38,641 bases of DNA from RUG14121 sp964533935 (GCA_964533935.1 CAZHOG010000009.1:1-38641), one strand, 5' to 3'. Positions 1-8,629 are shown, numbered from the stretch's first letter. Notes: generated by a model not told the origin, from the letters alone. Numbers and translations: made by a program.

Positions 1-2581
1 CTTCATTTAAATAATATCCTTCTGGAGCTTCTTTTTCTAAAATATAATACTTTCCGTATTCCAATTCTTCGATAATAATTTTACCATTCTCATCAGTTCT
101 TCCTGAGAATACTAGTTCATCATCCTCGTTATATATTTCAATTAATGTATTTGGTAAAGTTTCACTAGTAGAAAAGTCTTGTTTAGTAAATTCTAATGTA
201 CCTTTTTTCTTTTCGTTAGTCATATTAGCTTTTACTATTTCGCCATTTTCTTTTACTTCAAATAATACTTTTTCTTCACTTAATCTATATCCAGTAGCTG
301 CCTCTGTTTCAATAATATAATATTTACCCATTGGTAATTTTTCTATTTTGATTTTACCTTCTTCATCAGTGATACCTTCATAGATTAATTCATCATTTTC
401 AGTATATATTTCTAATTTAGTATTAGGTATAACTTTTCCAGTAGTTAAATCAGTTTTAGTAAATTCTAATTCGCCAGTTTTTAATTTATTATTAAGTTCT
501 AATCCAATAGAAATAACTTCTGTGTATTGATCTTTATATTTAAGTTCAAATTCATGTTTCTTTTCATCTAATACATGATCATCATCAGTTTCAATTTCTT
601 TAACATAATATTTTCCCAAATATAAATTTTCAACTACTATATTTCCATCTTTATTTGTTTTATATGTTCCTATTAATTCATCTTTTTTATATTTTAATAC
701 TTCATTAGCTGAATAAATATCTTCGCTAGCATATAATCCAAATGTTATATCGGATAAATTTTTAGTTGTATATTCTATTTTATTGTCTTTAATAATATAT
801 GTTTCACCGATTTTCTTAATTGTTATTTTACCCTTAACTTCTTTGTTATCAAATTTAGTTTCAAATAAAACTCCATATTCTTCATCTTCAGTGAATTTTG
901 TATTTTCATCAATACTAAATGGTACTGATTCTTTATTCCATGTATATCCATCAATTACTTGATCAACTTCTTCTAAAACATAATCTCCACTATTTAATGG
1001 ATAAGGTGTAATTAATACTCCTTCATCATCAGTTTTAAATTCACATAATGTTTCTGCTTTAGGATAAGTTACTTTTTGACATACATAATCATTAGATTTT
1101 AAACTTTTAATTTTGAATTTAATACCACTTCTTTTAATAACTTCACCAGTATCTTTATCAATTTTTATCACTTTTAATTTTGCAGTTATTTCTGCATTTG
1201 ATATTACTTCTTTTATTTCTTTATCATCAACATCAATACTAAAATTATAGTCTTTAGCAAACTCAAAGCCTTTAGTAGTAGTTAATTGTTTTAATGTGTA
1301 ACTACCGTATGGAAGTTTAATACTAAATTCACCATTATTATCAGTTGTTAATTCTTTTACTAATTCATTTTTATTATTATATATACCAAATTTTACGTTA
1401 GGTTCTGGTGTCATCACTTTAGTTTCGGCAGAAGCCATTACCTTAGTAATTTTAATACTACCAGATATAACTTTTTCGTAAACATTAACACTTGCTAATA
1501 AGTTATTTTCATCTATATTAACTTTATAAGTATTTCTATCTAAAGTATATCCAGTACTTGGAGATATTTCTTTAATAATAAATTCTCCTAAACTTGGTAA
1601 ATAACCACTAATAGCATATGAATCTTCGTTAGTTGTTAATGTTTCAATCAAATTACCAGAAGTATCATATATACCATACTTAGCACCAGTTAAAGTTGCT
1701 TCTCCTTGTGGTGTTTTACAGTTACATCCACTATCTAATTTATTTATCTCAACTCTTCCACCAATTATTTTTAAGCTAGCGCTTGTATATATTGGATCAT
1801 AAGAACCAACTCTAAATACATTTTGTGAATGGCTGCTAAAATAAACAATTGGAGGTAATTCATATTTAGTATCATTTAATGCGAGATTAATTTTAGCATC
1901 GCCGATACCAGTTGCTTTAATAATTAATGAATTCCCATTAATAGAAGCACTAACATTATTAGCACTTGTTATTTTGTATTTACTTAATACTCCATTTGAA
2001 TCATTTATTGTTACTGATTGTCCTAAAGGTAATGTTGAAGGTAAACTTAAACTTGGTCTTTTATAATGAGTATTTACCAAATTTTCAATTTCAGCAATTT
2101 CACTTTCAAATTTACTAATTCTATTACCATTTAATGTATCAGTAAAATATATATCAGATTCCGGATTTGTAGTTCTCCAAATAAGAACTTGTGTAATAAC
2201 ATACCATTTTTGTTCTGTATGGTTTCCATATCCATAACCATAATAAGCTAATAATGAAATTCTATTCCATTGACTTTCACTCATTCCTAAGATATTAGCA
2301 TAATCATCTTTTACAATCTCATAATAAGGAAGATTATTATCAATTCCGACATATGGTTGCAAGCAATAAACAAATTGATTATCATGACTTCTTCTTAGCC
2401 ATCTACCTTGTTGATACTTTGTATAACCATCAGGTTTTACTTTCTTAATATAGATTCCAGGAATCCATTCTGCTTCTGTTATAGCTTGCCCTGTATATGT
2501 TTCGGCATGTACTTCTTTTATTCCAACAATAGACAACAAAAAAAGTATGCCGAACAAAGCACACTTAAATATTTTATTCAT
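1..2581 (-). CDS. Thioester-domain / CnaB-repeat surface adhesin, 3' end cut by the window
   Basis: This is the N-terminal 860 residues of a secreted cell-surface protein; the C-terminus lies outside the window, so a sortase motif cannot be checked. Residues 1-26 are a signal peptide ending VHA. Residues about 30-180 look like a thioester domain: VYCLQP places a Cys at residue 73 and ITQVLIW places a Gln at residue 131, the Cys/Gln pair that in this family (PF08341) forms an internal thioester able to bond covalently to host amines. A Big-like segment follows, then about six CnaB/SpaA-type repeats, several starting with a K.D strand (FTKTD, FTKQD) and closing with E..A..GY (KEAPEGYY, TEAATGY), the layout of intramolecular isopeptide domains. 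Some repeats have lost the closing Glu (LKQLTTTKGF). AGAAAGGA precedes the ATG. CnaB adhesins commonly sit beside ParAB modules in Firmicutes conjugative elements. Confidence 0.88.
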   Translation of the reverse strand, partial: MNKIFKCALFGILFLLSIVGIKEVHAETYTGQAITEAEWIPGIYIKKVKPDGYTKYQQGRWLRRSHDNQFVYCLQPYVGIDNNLPYYEIVKDDYANILGMSESQWNRISLLAYYGYGYGNHTEQKWYVITQVLIWRTTNPESDIYFTDTLNGNRISKFESEIAEIENLVNTHYKRPSLSLPSTLPLGQSVTINDSNGVLSKYKITSANNVSASINGNSLIIKATGIGDAKINLALNDTKYELPPIVYFSSHSQNVFRVGSYDPIYTSASLKIIGGRVEINKLDSGCNCKTPQGEATLTGAKYGIYDTSGNLIETLTTNEDSYAISGYLPSLGEFIIKEISPSTGYTLDRNTYKVNIDENNLLASVNVYEKVISGSIKITKVMASAETKVMTPEPNVKFGIYNNKNELVKELTTDNNGEFSIKLPYGSYTLKQLTTTKGFEFAKDYNFSIDVDDKEIKEVISNAEITAKLKVIKIDKDTGEVIKRSGIKFKIKSLKSNDYVCQKVTYPKAETLCEFKTDDEGVLITPYPLNSGDYVLEEVDQVIDGYTWNKESVPFSIDENTKFTEDEEYGVLFETKFDNKEVKGKITIKKIGETYIIKDNKIEYTTKNLSDITFGLYASEDIYSANEVLKYKKDELIGTYKTNKDGNIVVENLYLGKYYVKEIETDDDHVLDEKKHEFELKYKDQYTEVISIGLELNNKLKTGELEFTKTDLTTGKVIPNTKLEIYTENDELIYEGITDEEGKIKIEKLPMGKYYIIETEAATGYRLSEEKVLFEVKENGEIVKANMTNEKKKGTLEFTKQDFSTSETLPNTLIEIYNEDDELVFSGRTDENGKIIIEELEYGKYYILEKEAPEGYYLNE

Positions 2582-2596
2582 CTCTAAAATCCTTTC

Positions 2597-3211
2597 TTAA
2601 AAAAATTTAATATGTTCACCTAAATATTTTCCAGAATAACTTAAAACATTAGTACAAGAAAATCCTAAACCTTCTGCTTCTGCTTTCTTATTACCACTTT
2701 CTCTACATGCACTTTCAGCAGCATATTGAGTACCATAAGAATTAACATCAAATTCTATTGTCATCCAATTCCACATTGGTTTATTATAATAATCATATTC
2801 AGATATCCCCAATTCTTCCCAAGGTTTCCTTTCAACTTTAGGTTGTTCTACTGTAGGAGTTTCTACTTTGGTTACATCTTGTTTTGGTTGTTCTTCTCTT
2901 TTTACGTTAGATTGAACTGTTTGATTATTATTAGTTACAATTTTATTAGATTCTGTTTTAGATTCTGCTTTCTTAGTTTCTTCTTTATTAATTTTATTTT
3001 TTTCTTCATTCTTAGGTGAATCTTTTACTTCTTGATCATCATCTTTTATTTCAGATGCTTTATCCTTTTCTATTTTATTTTCATCACTTTTCTTAATGAT
3101 GTTTTTAGTAATTTTATTATCAATTGTTTTAGAATAATTTAATTTATAAATTCCAAATATTCCAGTTAAAGATAATAAAACAACCACAAATATAATTATA
3201 ATTTTTTTCAT
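2597..3211 (-). CDS. Small exported or membrane-anchored protein with charged linker
   Basis: The product is 204 residues and I do not recognise its family. An N-terminal hydrophobic segment (about residues 5-22) anchors or exports it. A long Lys/Glu/Asn-rich low-complexity linker follows (about 30-130), then a compact C-terminal domain of about 70 residues beginning WEELGISEYDYYNKP with two cysteines (SACRES, FSCTN) that could form a disulfide outside the cell. The ATG at 3211 is preferred because GAGGGTG sits 5-7 bases upstream; a TTG directly before it could add one residue. It lies between parB and the adhesin on the same strand, so it is probably part of the same mobile-element surface module. 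The linker looks like a cell-wall spacer. Confidence 0.75.
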   Translation of the reverse strand: MKKIIIIFVVVLLSLTGIFGIYKLNYSKTIDNKITKNIIKKSDENKIEKDKASEIKDDDQEVKDSPKNEEKNKINKEETKKAESKTESNKIVTNNNQTVQSNVKREEQPKQDVTKVETPTVEQPKVERKPWEELGISEYDYYNKPMWNWMTIEFDVNSYGTQYAAESACRESGNKKAEAEGLGFSCTNVLSYSGKYLGEHIKFF

Positions 3212-3277
3212 CAAATCACCCTCTCTTTTGCCAACATTATTTATTAAACATTAGTAAAAGTCAAATGTGATATGTTT

Positions 3278-4240
3278 TTATCGACCTCCCATATCTCTTT
3301 GTCTCAGATGTTTTGAATAATATTCACAAGCCTTTATAACAAAATCTTCTACATTACTTCTATCTACATTCTTAGGGATAACTTTCATAAGTTTTTCTTC
3401 TGGAATTTTAAATTTAGTAATTTGATTAGCTTTTTGTTCTTCCATGATTTCATGAATTGTATCTATATCAAGATTTCCATCCTGACTTAATTTTTTCATT
3501 TTTATTGCTTGAGCTAAACTAGGTGTAGCTTCCTCATCATCTATAAAATCAACTAAATCTCTTTGTTCATCTTCCATTAGATAAGATAACTCTACAGCTG
3601 GTCTAAATGCAATTGATGGACTTAATCCACATTCTGCATTATCAACCATTTCTAATAACTCAGGAACTAAATTAGTTAATCTTATATATCTTTGAATTTG
3701 TCTAGCACTTTCATTAACTTCTTCGGCTAAAATGCTATCACTTCTTAACTTCGTGCCCACTGGGCGCAAAGTTGTGTCCTGTGGTAACGAAGTACCTTGA
3801 TGTTTTAAAGCTTCATACTTCATCTTATATGCAAATGCTTTTTCACTTGGTAATAGTTTTTCTCTTTGTAGATTACTATCTACCATAAAAATAGTTGCTT
3901 CATCATCAGTTAAATTTTTAACAAGACATGGAATAGTTTCTATTCCTAATTTATTACAAGCAAATTTTCTTCTATGCCCAGATATCATTTCATATCGACC
4001 ATCATCTTTTGGTCTTACAATAACTGGTGATAAAACTCCACTAGTTTGAATAGATTCTTCTAATGATTTTAATTCATCATTTTCAATTACTTTAAAAGGA
4101 TGTTCTTTAAAATCATCTATTAATGATATATCTATAGTTTCAACTTTTTCTTTTTTATCATCATCTCTTTGTTCTTGAGATGTGAAGAAATCATCTAGCT
4201 TGAAGTCCATCGGAATTTCTTGTTTTTTCTTTTCGTTCAT
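3278..4240 (-). CDS. parB: ParB/Spo0J-type partition protein
   Basis: ParB-family centromere-binding protein of 320 residues, expected to load on a parS-like site and work with the ParA encoded just upstream. The N-terminal ParB/Sulfiredoxin domain is clear: HPFKVIENDEL, then YEMISGHRRKFACNKLG carrying the GHRR nucleotide-binding box, then DSNLQREKLLPSEKAFAYKM. The central helix-turn-helix is LAEEVNESARQIQRYIRLTN, and the C-terminal third is charged. The start at 4240 (MNEKKKQEI) has AGAGGTG seven bases upstream; an upstream ATG at 4261 lacks a good site. The gene overlaps the end of parA by about 50 bases. It resembles ParB proteins of Firmicutes conjugative elements more than chromosomal Spo0J. 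A GC-rich palindromic patch interrupts the region before the HTH. Confidence 0.92.
   Translation of the reverse strand: MNEKKKQEIPMDFKLDDFFTSQEQRDDDKKEKVETIDISLIDDFKEHPFKVIENDELKSLEESIQTSGVLSPVIVRPKDDGRYEMISGHRRKFACNKLGIETIPCLVKNLTDDEATIFMVDSNLQREKLLPSEKAFAYKMKYEALKHQGTSLPQDTTLRPVGTKLRSDSILAEEVNESARQIQRYIRLTNLVPELLEMVDNAECGLSPSIAFRPAVELSYLMEDEQRDLVDFIDDEEATPSLAQAIKMKKLSQDGNLDIDTIHEIMEEQKANQITKFKIPEEKLMKVIPKNVDRSNVEDFVIKACEYYSKHLRQRDMGGR
3748..3793. repeat. GC-rich palindromic patch inside parB
   Basis: Outer arms ACTTCGT (3748-3754) and ACGAAGT (3787-3793) are perfect inverse complements. An inner palindrome GCCCACTGGGC (3755-3765) follows the first arm. The patch is markedly richer in GC than the surrounding gene and uses codons rare nearby (CGC, GTG, GGC, ACG, GAC, CAG). 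It encodes part of the linker between the ParB fold and the HTH (TSLPQDTTLRPVGTKLRSD). Confidence 0.6.
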
Positions 4241-5021
4241 AATCCAACACCTCTTTTGCAAAATCTATATAACTTTGAGCAACTTTACTTGATGAATCAT
4301 ATGATAAAACACTTTCTCCCATTCTAGAAGATTCAGCTGCTTTAACACCTCTTGGTATTTGATTATCATATAATTTAAATACAGTTCCATATGTGCTTCT
4401 AAGTTCATTAGCAATATCTTTAGATAGATTAGTTCTACCATCAACCATTGTTAATAGAATTCCACCAACCTTTAAATTAGGATTAATTTGTTTTCTTACT
4501 TTTAATACTGTATTCATCAAATGACTCATACCTTTTGCTGCAAGAAATTCACTTTGAACTGGAATAATCACTTTATCAGCACATGCAAGTGCATTTATAG
4601 TTATCATTCCTAAAGAAGGCATGCAATCTATTAATACATAATCATATTTATCTTTTATATCAGATAAACAATTTCTTAATGTAAATTCTCTACTCATGGC
4701 ATTAACTAAACTAACTTCCATAGAAGATAATTCTAGATTCGATGGAATTAAATCAATTCCTTCATCATGTTTTAAAATCGCTTCTTTAGAATTAATATCT
4801 TCATCTTTAATAGAACGTTCCATTAATGTAGATAAAGTTACTGGAATATTATCTGGATCATGAATTCCCATATAAGTTGTTAAATCACCTTGAGGATCTG
4901 AATCCACCAATAATACTCTTTTACCTGCATGAGCTAATGCTACTCCTAAATTAAATGTTGTTGTAGTTTTACCAACTCCACCTTTTTGATTAGCTATTGC
5001 AATAACTTCACATTTTGGCAT
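4191..5021 (-). CDS. parA: ParA/Soj-type partition ATPase
   Basis: Deviant Walker-type ATPase that segregates DNA together with ParB. Near the N-terminus, ANQKGGVGKTTTTFNLG carries the deviant Walker A motif with its signature lysine; VLLVDSDPQGDLTTYMG (Walker A') and YDYVLIDCMPSLGMITINAL (Walker B region) follow. The length, about 276 residues, is normal for the MinD/ParA family. An excellent ribosome-binding site AAGGAGGTG lies upstream of two tandem ATGs; the second (5021) is better spaced, the first (5024) is possible. The stop TGA of the upstream winged-helix gene is one base from the first ATG, so the two are translationally linked, and the Shine-Dalgarno is encoded inside that gene's last codons. 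Order initiator-parA-parB fits a plasmid or conjugative-element maintenance operon. Confidence 0.95.
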   Translation of the reverse strand: MPKCEVIAIANQKGGVGKTTTTFNLGVALAHAGKRVLLVDSDPQGDLTTYMGIHDPDNIPVTLSTLMERSIKDEDINSKEAILKHDEGIDLIPSNLELSSMEVSLVNAMSREFTLRNCLSDIKDKYDYVLIDCMPSLGMITINALACADKVIIPVQSEFLAAKGMSHLMNTVLKVRKQINPNLKVGGILLTMVDGRTNLSKDIANELRSTYGTVFKLYDNQIPRGVKAAESSRMGESVLSYDSSSKVAQSYIDFAKEVLDYERKEKTRNSDGLQAR

Positions 5022-5025
5022 CATT

Positions 5026-5808
5026 TCACCTCCTTTCTCTATCTATAAACTCATAGTTATCCCAAAACGGACTATCATCATCTTCAGGATATAGTTCTTC
5101 GTTATAACTATTCAGTTTTCTAATATTAGATTCAATGGAGGATTTTAAATAACCAAATCTATTTTTGATTTCTTTTCCTTCTTCATCTATGAATTGTCTA
5201 GACATAACTCTAGGTACAATATAATGTATTGCTGAGTATATATCTACATAAGAATTTCCCTCATTTACCATTTTATTAAATAAACTATCATATAATGGAA
5301 TTTGTTCATCATCATCTTTTATATAATCTAATCTGATCAATTCATTAATAAGTGATTTATGTTTAATTTTTGTTTTATCTTCTTTATCTTCTTTATCTTT
5401 TAGATTATTAATATTATATTCTTTAATATTATATTGTCCTTGATTTACCACATTTGGTTCATCCAGGTATGGATTTTCCATATCTGGTTTATTTTGCAAT
5501 TTTAAAGCCTTATCAGATGGATTTTCAAAAACTAGATAATTATATTTAAACGTTCCTTTATCTGTCCTTAATTTAAGTATTTCTACATAATCATGGTCTT
5601 TTAATTCATTTAAAGCACTTCGTACTGAATCTAATCCATCTTTAGTAATTGCAACTAATCCATTTAATGAATAATCCCAATCATCTGGAAGACTTAACAT
5701 TTTACTTAGCAATCCAACAGCTTTCAAAGAAAGTGTTTTATCTTTTAAGTGAACAATAGGCATAACTGTAAAGTCACCAGATTTATAAACTTTAAATTCT
5801 CCTCTCAT
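5026..5808 (-). CDS. Winged-helix replication-initiator-like protein (DnaD/RepA type)
   Basis: A 260-residue protein whose N-terminal 100 residues form a winged helix: FTVMPIVHLKDKTLSLKAVG, LLSKMLSLPDDWDYSLNGLV, then DSVRSALNELKDHDYVEILK. This pattern is typical of the replication initiator or DnaD-like proteins next to parA in Firmicutes conjugative elements and plasmids. A charged linker with a short repeated KED unit (DKEDKEDK) follows, then a helical C-terminal domain (about 165-245) resembling the domain that often accompanies these proteins (DUF6017-like; from memory, not searched). Its stop TGA abuts parA, making it the first gene of the initiator-parA-parB operon. GAGAGGAT precedes the ATG. 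Role in origin recognition is inferred from family and context; no iterons are obvious nearby. Confidence 0.8.
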   Translation of the reverse strand: MRGEFKVYKSGDFTVMPIVHLKDKTLSLKAVGLLSKMLSLPDDWDYSLNGLVAITKDGLDSVRSALNELKDHDYVEILKLRTDKGTFKYNYLVFENPSDKALKLQNKPDMENPYLDEPNVVNQGQYNIKEYNINNLKDKEDKEDKTKIKHKSLINELIRLDYIKDDDEQIPLYDSLFNKMVNEGNSYVDIYSAIHYIVPRVMSRQFIDEEGKEIKNRFGYLKSSIESNIRKLNSYNEELYPEDDDSPFWDNYEFIDRERR

Positions 5809-5828
5809 ATTCTTATCCTCTCTTTCAT

Positions 5829-5857
5829 AAAAAAAAGATGAAATTAATCATCTCAGT
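5829..5857 (-). terminator. Terminator of the bacteriocin operon
   Basis: On the minus strand GATGA, a TTAATT loop and TCATC are followed by a run of eight T. It lies between the bacteriocin peptide gene and the replication-initiator gene, so it separates the two transcription units. Confidence 0.75.
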
Positions 5858-5981
5858 TATTCAATAATTAGATAAGCATTAAATCTTACAATTTGATGTA
5901 CATAATTGCATCTTCTTGGTGGATTTGGATAGAAGGTTTTTCTACGAAATTCCCTTTGAATACGGTATTTTTGAGTTTTTG

Positions 5982-6113
5982 TCATTTGAGCTTGATTTGT
6001 CCATCAATTACCCCAACTATAAATATTCCTAATGCAGAAAATGCAAGTATTACGCCTTTAGATATTCCACCACCTGTAATTTCATTTAATTCAGTTTCTT
6101 TTAACAAATTCAT
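5982..6113 (-). CDS. Double-glycine-leader bacteriocin precursor peptide
   Basis: A 43-residue peptide, MNLLKETELNEITGG in the leader, followed by a hydrophobic glycine-rich core of about 28 residues ending GVIDGQIKLK. The leader has the typical LxxxELxxIxGG pattern cut by C39 peptidases, and the exporter two genes upstream carries that peptidase. The core has GxxxG spacings (GISKG, GVIDG), common in membrane-active class II bacteriocins. AAAGGAG lies seven bases before the ATG, and the ATG overlaps the TGA stop of the upstream accessory gene, so translation is coupled. The stop is TGA; the frame stays open for another 31 codons to a TAA at 5886, which matters only if TGA were read through. 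No second peptide or dedicated immunity gene is visible directly beside it. Confidence 0.8.
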   Translation of the reverse strand: MNLLKETELNEITGGGISKGVILAFSALGIFIVGVIDGQIKLK

Positions 6114-6523
6114 TGCAAAACTCCTTTAATTATTTTATTTATCACTTTTTCATTTTCATAGTAAAAATCAATTTCAATTATTTGATTAATATTTGTATTT
6201 TTATAGTTTGACACTATTTGAATATCTTGCAAATTGTAGTCTCCATTTATATATAATTTCCCTATATCATTTATTTTAAAATTATATTTTTTATTATCTA
6301 TTATAAAATATTTACTATTCACTATATTTTTAACATCAGTGAAAGAAGAAGGTATTATTAAACATTTATCATTTACAATTGCATTTGTTTTTAAATGACT
6401 TGGGATTTTTATTTGGGTTAACATTAATAAAAATATTAAAAATAATAGCAAATAAAAAGTAAACATTTTATTAAATAACTTAGGCTTTTTATATATAAAA
6501 TTCAATTCATTTATTTCATTCAT
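6110..6523 (-). CDS. Small single-pass accessory protein of the bacteriocin exporter
   Basis: A 137-residue protein with a short cytoplasmic N-terminus, one membrane helix (about 19-40, FTFYLLLFLIFLLMLTQI) and a beta-rich extracellular part of about 95 residues (KCLIIPSSFTDVKNIV, KYNFKINDIGKLYINGDYN). It begins inside the last codons of the exporter gene (8-base overlap) and ends on the start codon of the precursor peptide. By position it corresponds to the HlyD/LcnD-type membrane-fusion partner of C39 exporters, but those are usually several times longer with coiled-coil arms, which are absent here. It could therefore be a minimal secretion accessory protein or, alternatively, the immunity protein. 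Assignment rests on context, not on recognised homology. Confidence 0.72.
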   Translation of the reverse strand: MNEINELNFIYKKPKLFNKMFTFYLLLFLIFLLMLTQIKIPSHLKTNAIVNDKCLIIPSSFTDVKNIVNSKYFIIDNKKYNFKINDIGKLYINGDYNLQDIQIVSNYKNTNINQIIEIDFYYENEKVINKIIKGVLQ

Positions 6524-8561
6524 TTTTATCCTCTAAATCAATTACTCTATCAAACATATTTTCTAAATTTTTATGTGTAATATAAACTATTATTTTTGAT
6601 TTATAATATTTTCTAATATTATTAATAATCATCTTTTCCATGTTAATATTTACTTCACTTAAAGATTCATCCAAAATTAGAATATTAAAATCTTGATATA
6701 AAGCTCTTGCAAGTAAAATTCTTTGCTTTTCCCCACCAGATAGATTAGCAAAATTTTTATTAACGTAAGTTTCATATCTTAATGGTTTAGAATCAACAAT
6801 TAGATCAACAAAACATAACTTTGAAATAAATTCTAATTTTTTTAGATCTAATTTTTTATTTAGAATAATATTATTTTTTATTGTATCATCAAATAAATAT
6901 TCATTTTGAGAAACACATAGAATATTATTTCTAATTGTAGCTATATTGAAATCTTTTATATTTATATCATTTAAATATATTTGGCCTTTGTGATTTAGTA
7001 TTTCTTTATTTAAAATCTTACAAAGCGTTGATTTACCGCATCCACTTTTACCTTTTAACATAATATGTTCATTCGGCTTTATAAAAATATTTATATTTGA
7101 AAATATTTTCTTGTAATCATTATAAGAATATTCTAAATCAATAATTTTTATATTATCAAAAGTTGTCGAAATGCTATTATCAAGTATTTCCTCTTTATTT
7201 TCTAAAAATTCTAATATTCTTATAAGAGATGCTTTAAGATAATCATATTTTGGAATGATATTTAAAATATTTTTAATCGGATCAATCAAGTAAACTAATA
7301 TAGTTTGAAAAGTCACAAAATTTATTATTGTTAGATTACCATTTTTAATTTGAATTAAACCAAACGTAATTATAAAAAAATACATTAAATCAATTATAAG
7401 ATTTTTGGAAGTGTTTAAGAGATTAATGAGATATGTTACAGCAAAATTGCTTTTTAAATTTTTGATTGAAGCACTCTTGCTTTTGGAAATAATATAGTTT
7501 TCTATACTATTGTTTTTAATTGATTCAAATGCATTAATATATTCAATAATTTTTTCATTATACTCAGTTGATGTATCAATAGTTTGCCTTATTAATGAAT
7601 AAACTCTTTTGTTTGATAAAAAACAAATTAAAACATAGATAATAATAAATATTAGAAGTATAAATAATAATGTCTTACTAATAAAATATAAAATTATAAA
7701 AGTGATTATTGCAAAAATAGAATCAATAGTTACATTTATTAACACATCACTAATTATTTCATATAGATTGTCAAGTTCTTGAACTCTTGTTATTATTTCT
7801 CCAGTTGTTCTATTTTTTACAATGTTAGAAGGTAATTTAAATAATTTTTCAAAAAATATTCTGTATATATTTATATTAATATTTTTCATTAAATAATTTT
7901 TCATATAATTTTCAATAAAACTAAATAATGTCTTACTAAATATTATAAATATAAATAAACAAGTGCATAATTTAAAAGTTCTTGAATCATTAACATTATT
8001 CATACTCAGCTTAAAATATAATCCATTTAAAATACTAAATATAATAACTAATATTCCTGCAATAAATGTTTTAAAAAATATCTCTTTATTACTTTTAATT
8101 AAAAATAAAATAAATTGATTTAATTTTAATTTATTATAATTTGCAATAGTATTTTTCGGATGACACAGAATAATAATATTATTCCATAATTCATAAAAAT
8201 CATTTTTAGATATTTTGACAATACCTTTCATTGGATCCATAATGATTAAATGTTTTTTTAATATCTTGTAAATTACCACATAATGATTCATTCTATTTTT
8301 AAGAGTAATATGAGCGATAGCTGGCAAAATTAAATCTTTATTTAAATTTTCTTTTTGTAATTCTATTCCATAGGCATCAAAACCATATTTTTTCAAAGAA
8401 TTAATTAGATGAAAAGCTGTTGTTCCGCTATTTGATGTATAAGAATCCAATCTTATTTTTTCAATTGGAACATAGCCATCATAAAACTGCAAAATAGATA
8501 AAATACAGCATGGGCCACAGTCTCTTAAATCGCGTTGTTTTATTACATTAATTTTTTTCAT
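6516..8561 (-). CDS. Peptidase-containing ABC transporter (C39 bacteriocin exporter/processor)
   Basis: A 681-residue polypeptide combining three modules. Residues 1-130 are a C39 cysteine peptidase: QRDLRDCGPCC gives Gln9 and catalytic Cys15, with His near 92 (MNHYVVIY) and Asp near 107 (MDPMKG). Residues about 155-430 are the six-helix ABC membrane domain. Residues about 470-681 are the ATPase: Walker A GKSGCGKST near 503, signature LSGGEKQR near 605, Walker B ILILDE near 626, H-loop THK. The enzyme cuts the GG leader of the peptide encoded downstream and exports the core. The start at 8561 is chosen because AGAAGGGA precedes it and the peptidase begins there; an upstream in-frame extension of 37 codons would overlap the neighbouring gene and its terminator. 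It is the first gene of the three-gene operon. Confidence 0.93.
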   Translation of the reverse strand: MKKINVIKQRDLRDCGPCCILSILQFYDGYVPIEKIRLDSYTSNSGTTAFHLINSLKKYGFDAYGIELQKENLNKDLILPAIAHITLKNRMNHYVVIYKILKKHLIIMDPMKGIVKISKNDFYELWNNIIILCHPKNTIANYNKLKLNQFILFLIKSNKEIFFKTFIAGILVIIFSILNGLYFKLSMNNVNDSRTFKLCTCLFIFIIFSKTLFSFIENYMKNYLMKNININIYRIFFEKLFKLPSNIVKNRTTGEIITRVQELDNLYEIISDVLINVTIDSIFAIITFIILYFISKTLLFILLIFIIIYVLICFLSNKRVYSLIRQTIDTSTEYNEKIIEYINAFESIKNNSIENYIISKSKSASIKNLKSNFAVTYLINLLNTSKNLIIDLMYFFIITFGLIQIKNGNLTIINFVTFQTILVYLIDPIKNILNIIPKYDYLKASLIRILEFLENKEEILDNSISTTFDNIKIIDLEYSYNDYKKIFSNINIFIKPNEHIMLKGKSGCGKSTLCKILNKEILNHKGQIYLNDINIKDFNIATIRNNILCVSQNEYLFDDTIKNNIILNKKLDLKKLEFISKLCFVDLIVDSKPLRYETYVNKNFANLSGGEKQRILLARALYQDFNILILDESLSEVNINMEKMIINNIRKYYKSKIIVYITHKNLENMFDRVIDLEDKNE

Positions 8562-8629
8562 TATTTTTTCCCTTCTACTAGTCATATACAAGATAAATTT
8601 GTAATTTCCTTTTAATTTCGAAAAAAATA

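Noticed and set aside
2726..3019. Plus-strand ORF rich in Phe and Ile inside the small exported protein gene.
   Set aside because: It is the antisense of a Lys/Glu-rich low-complexity linker and has no start signals.
5893..6129. Plus-strand ORF opposite the bacteriocin peptide.
   Set aside because: No ribosome site, and the opposite strand carries a coupled, recognisable precursor peptide.
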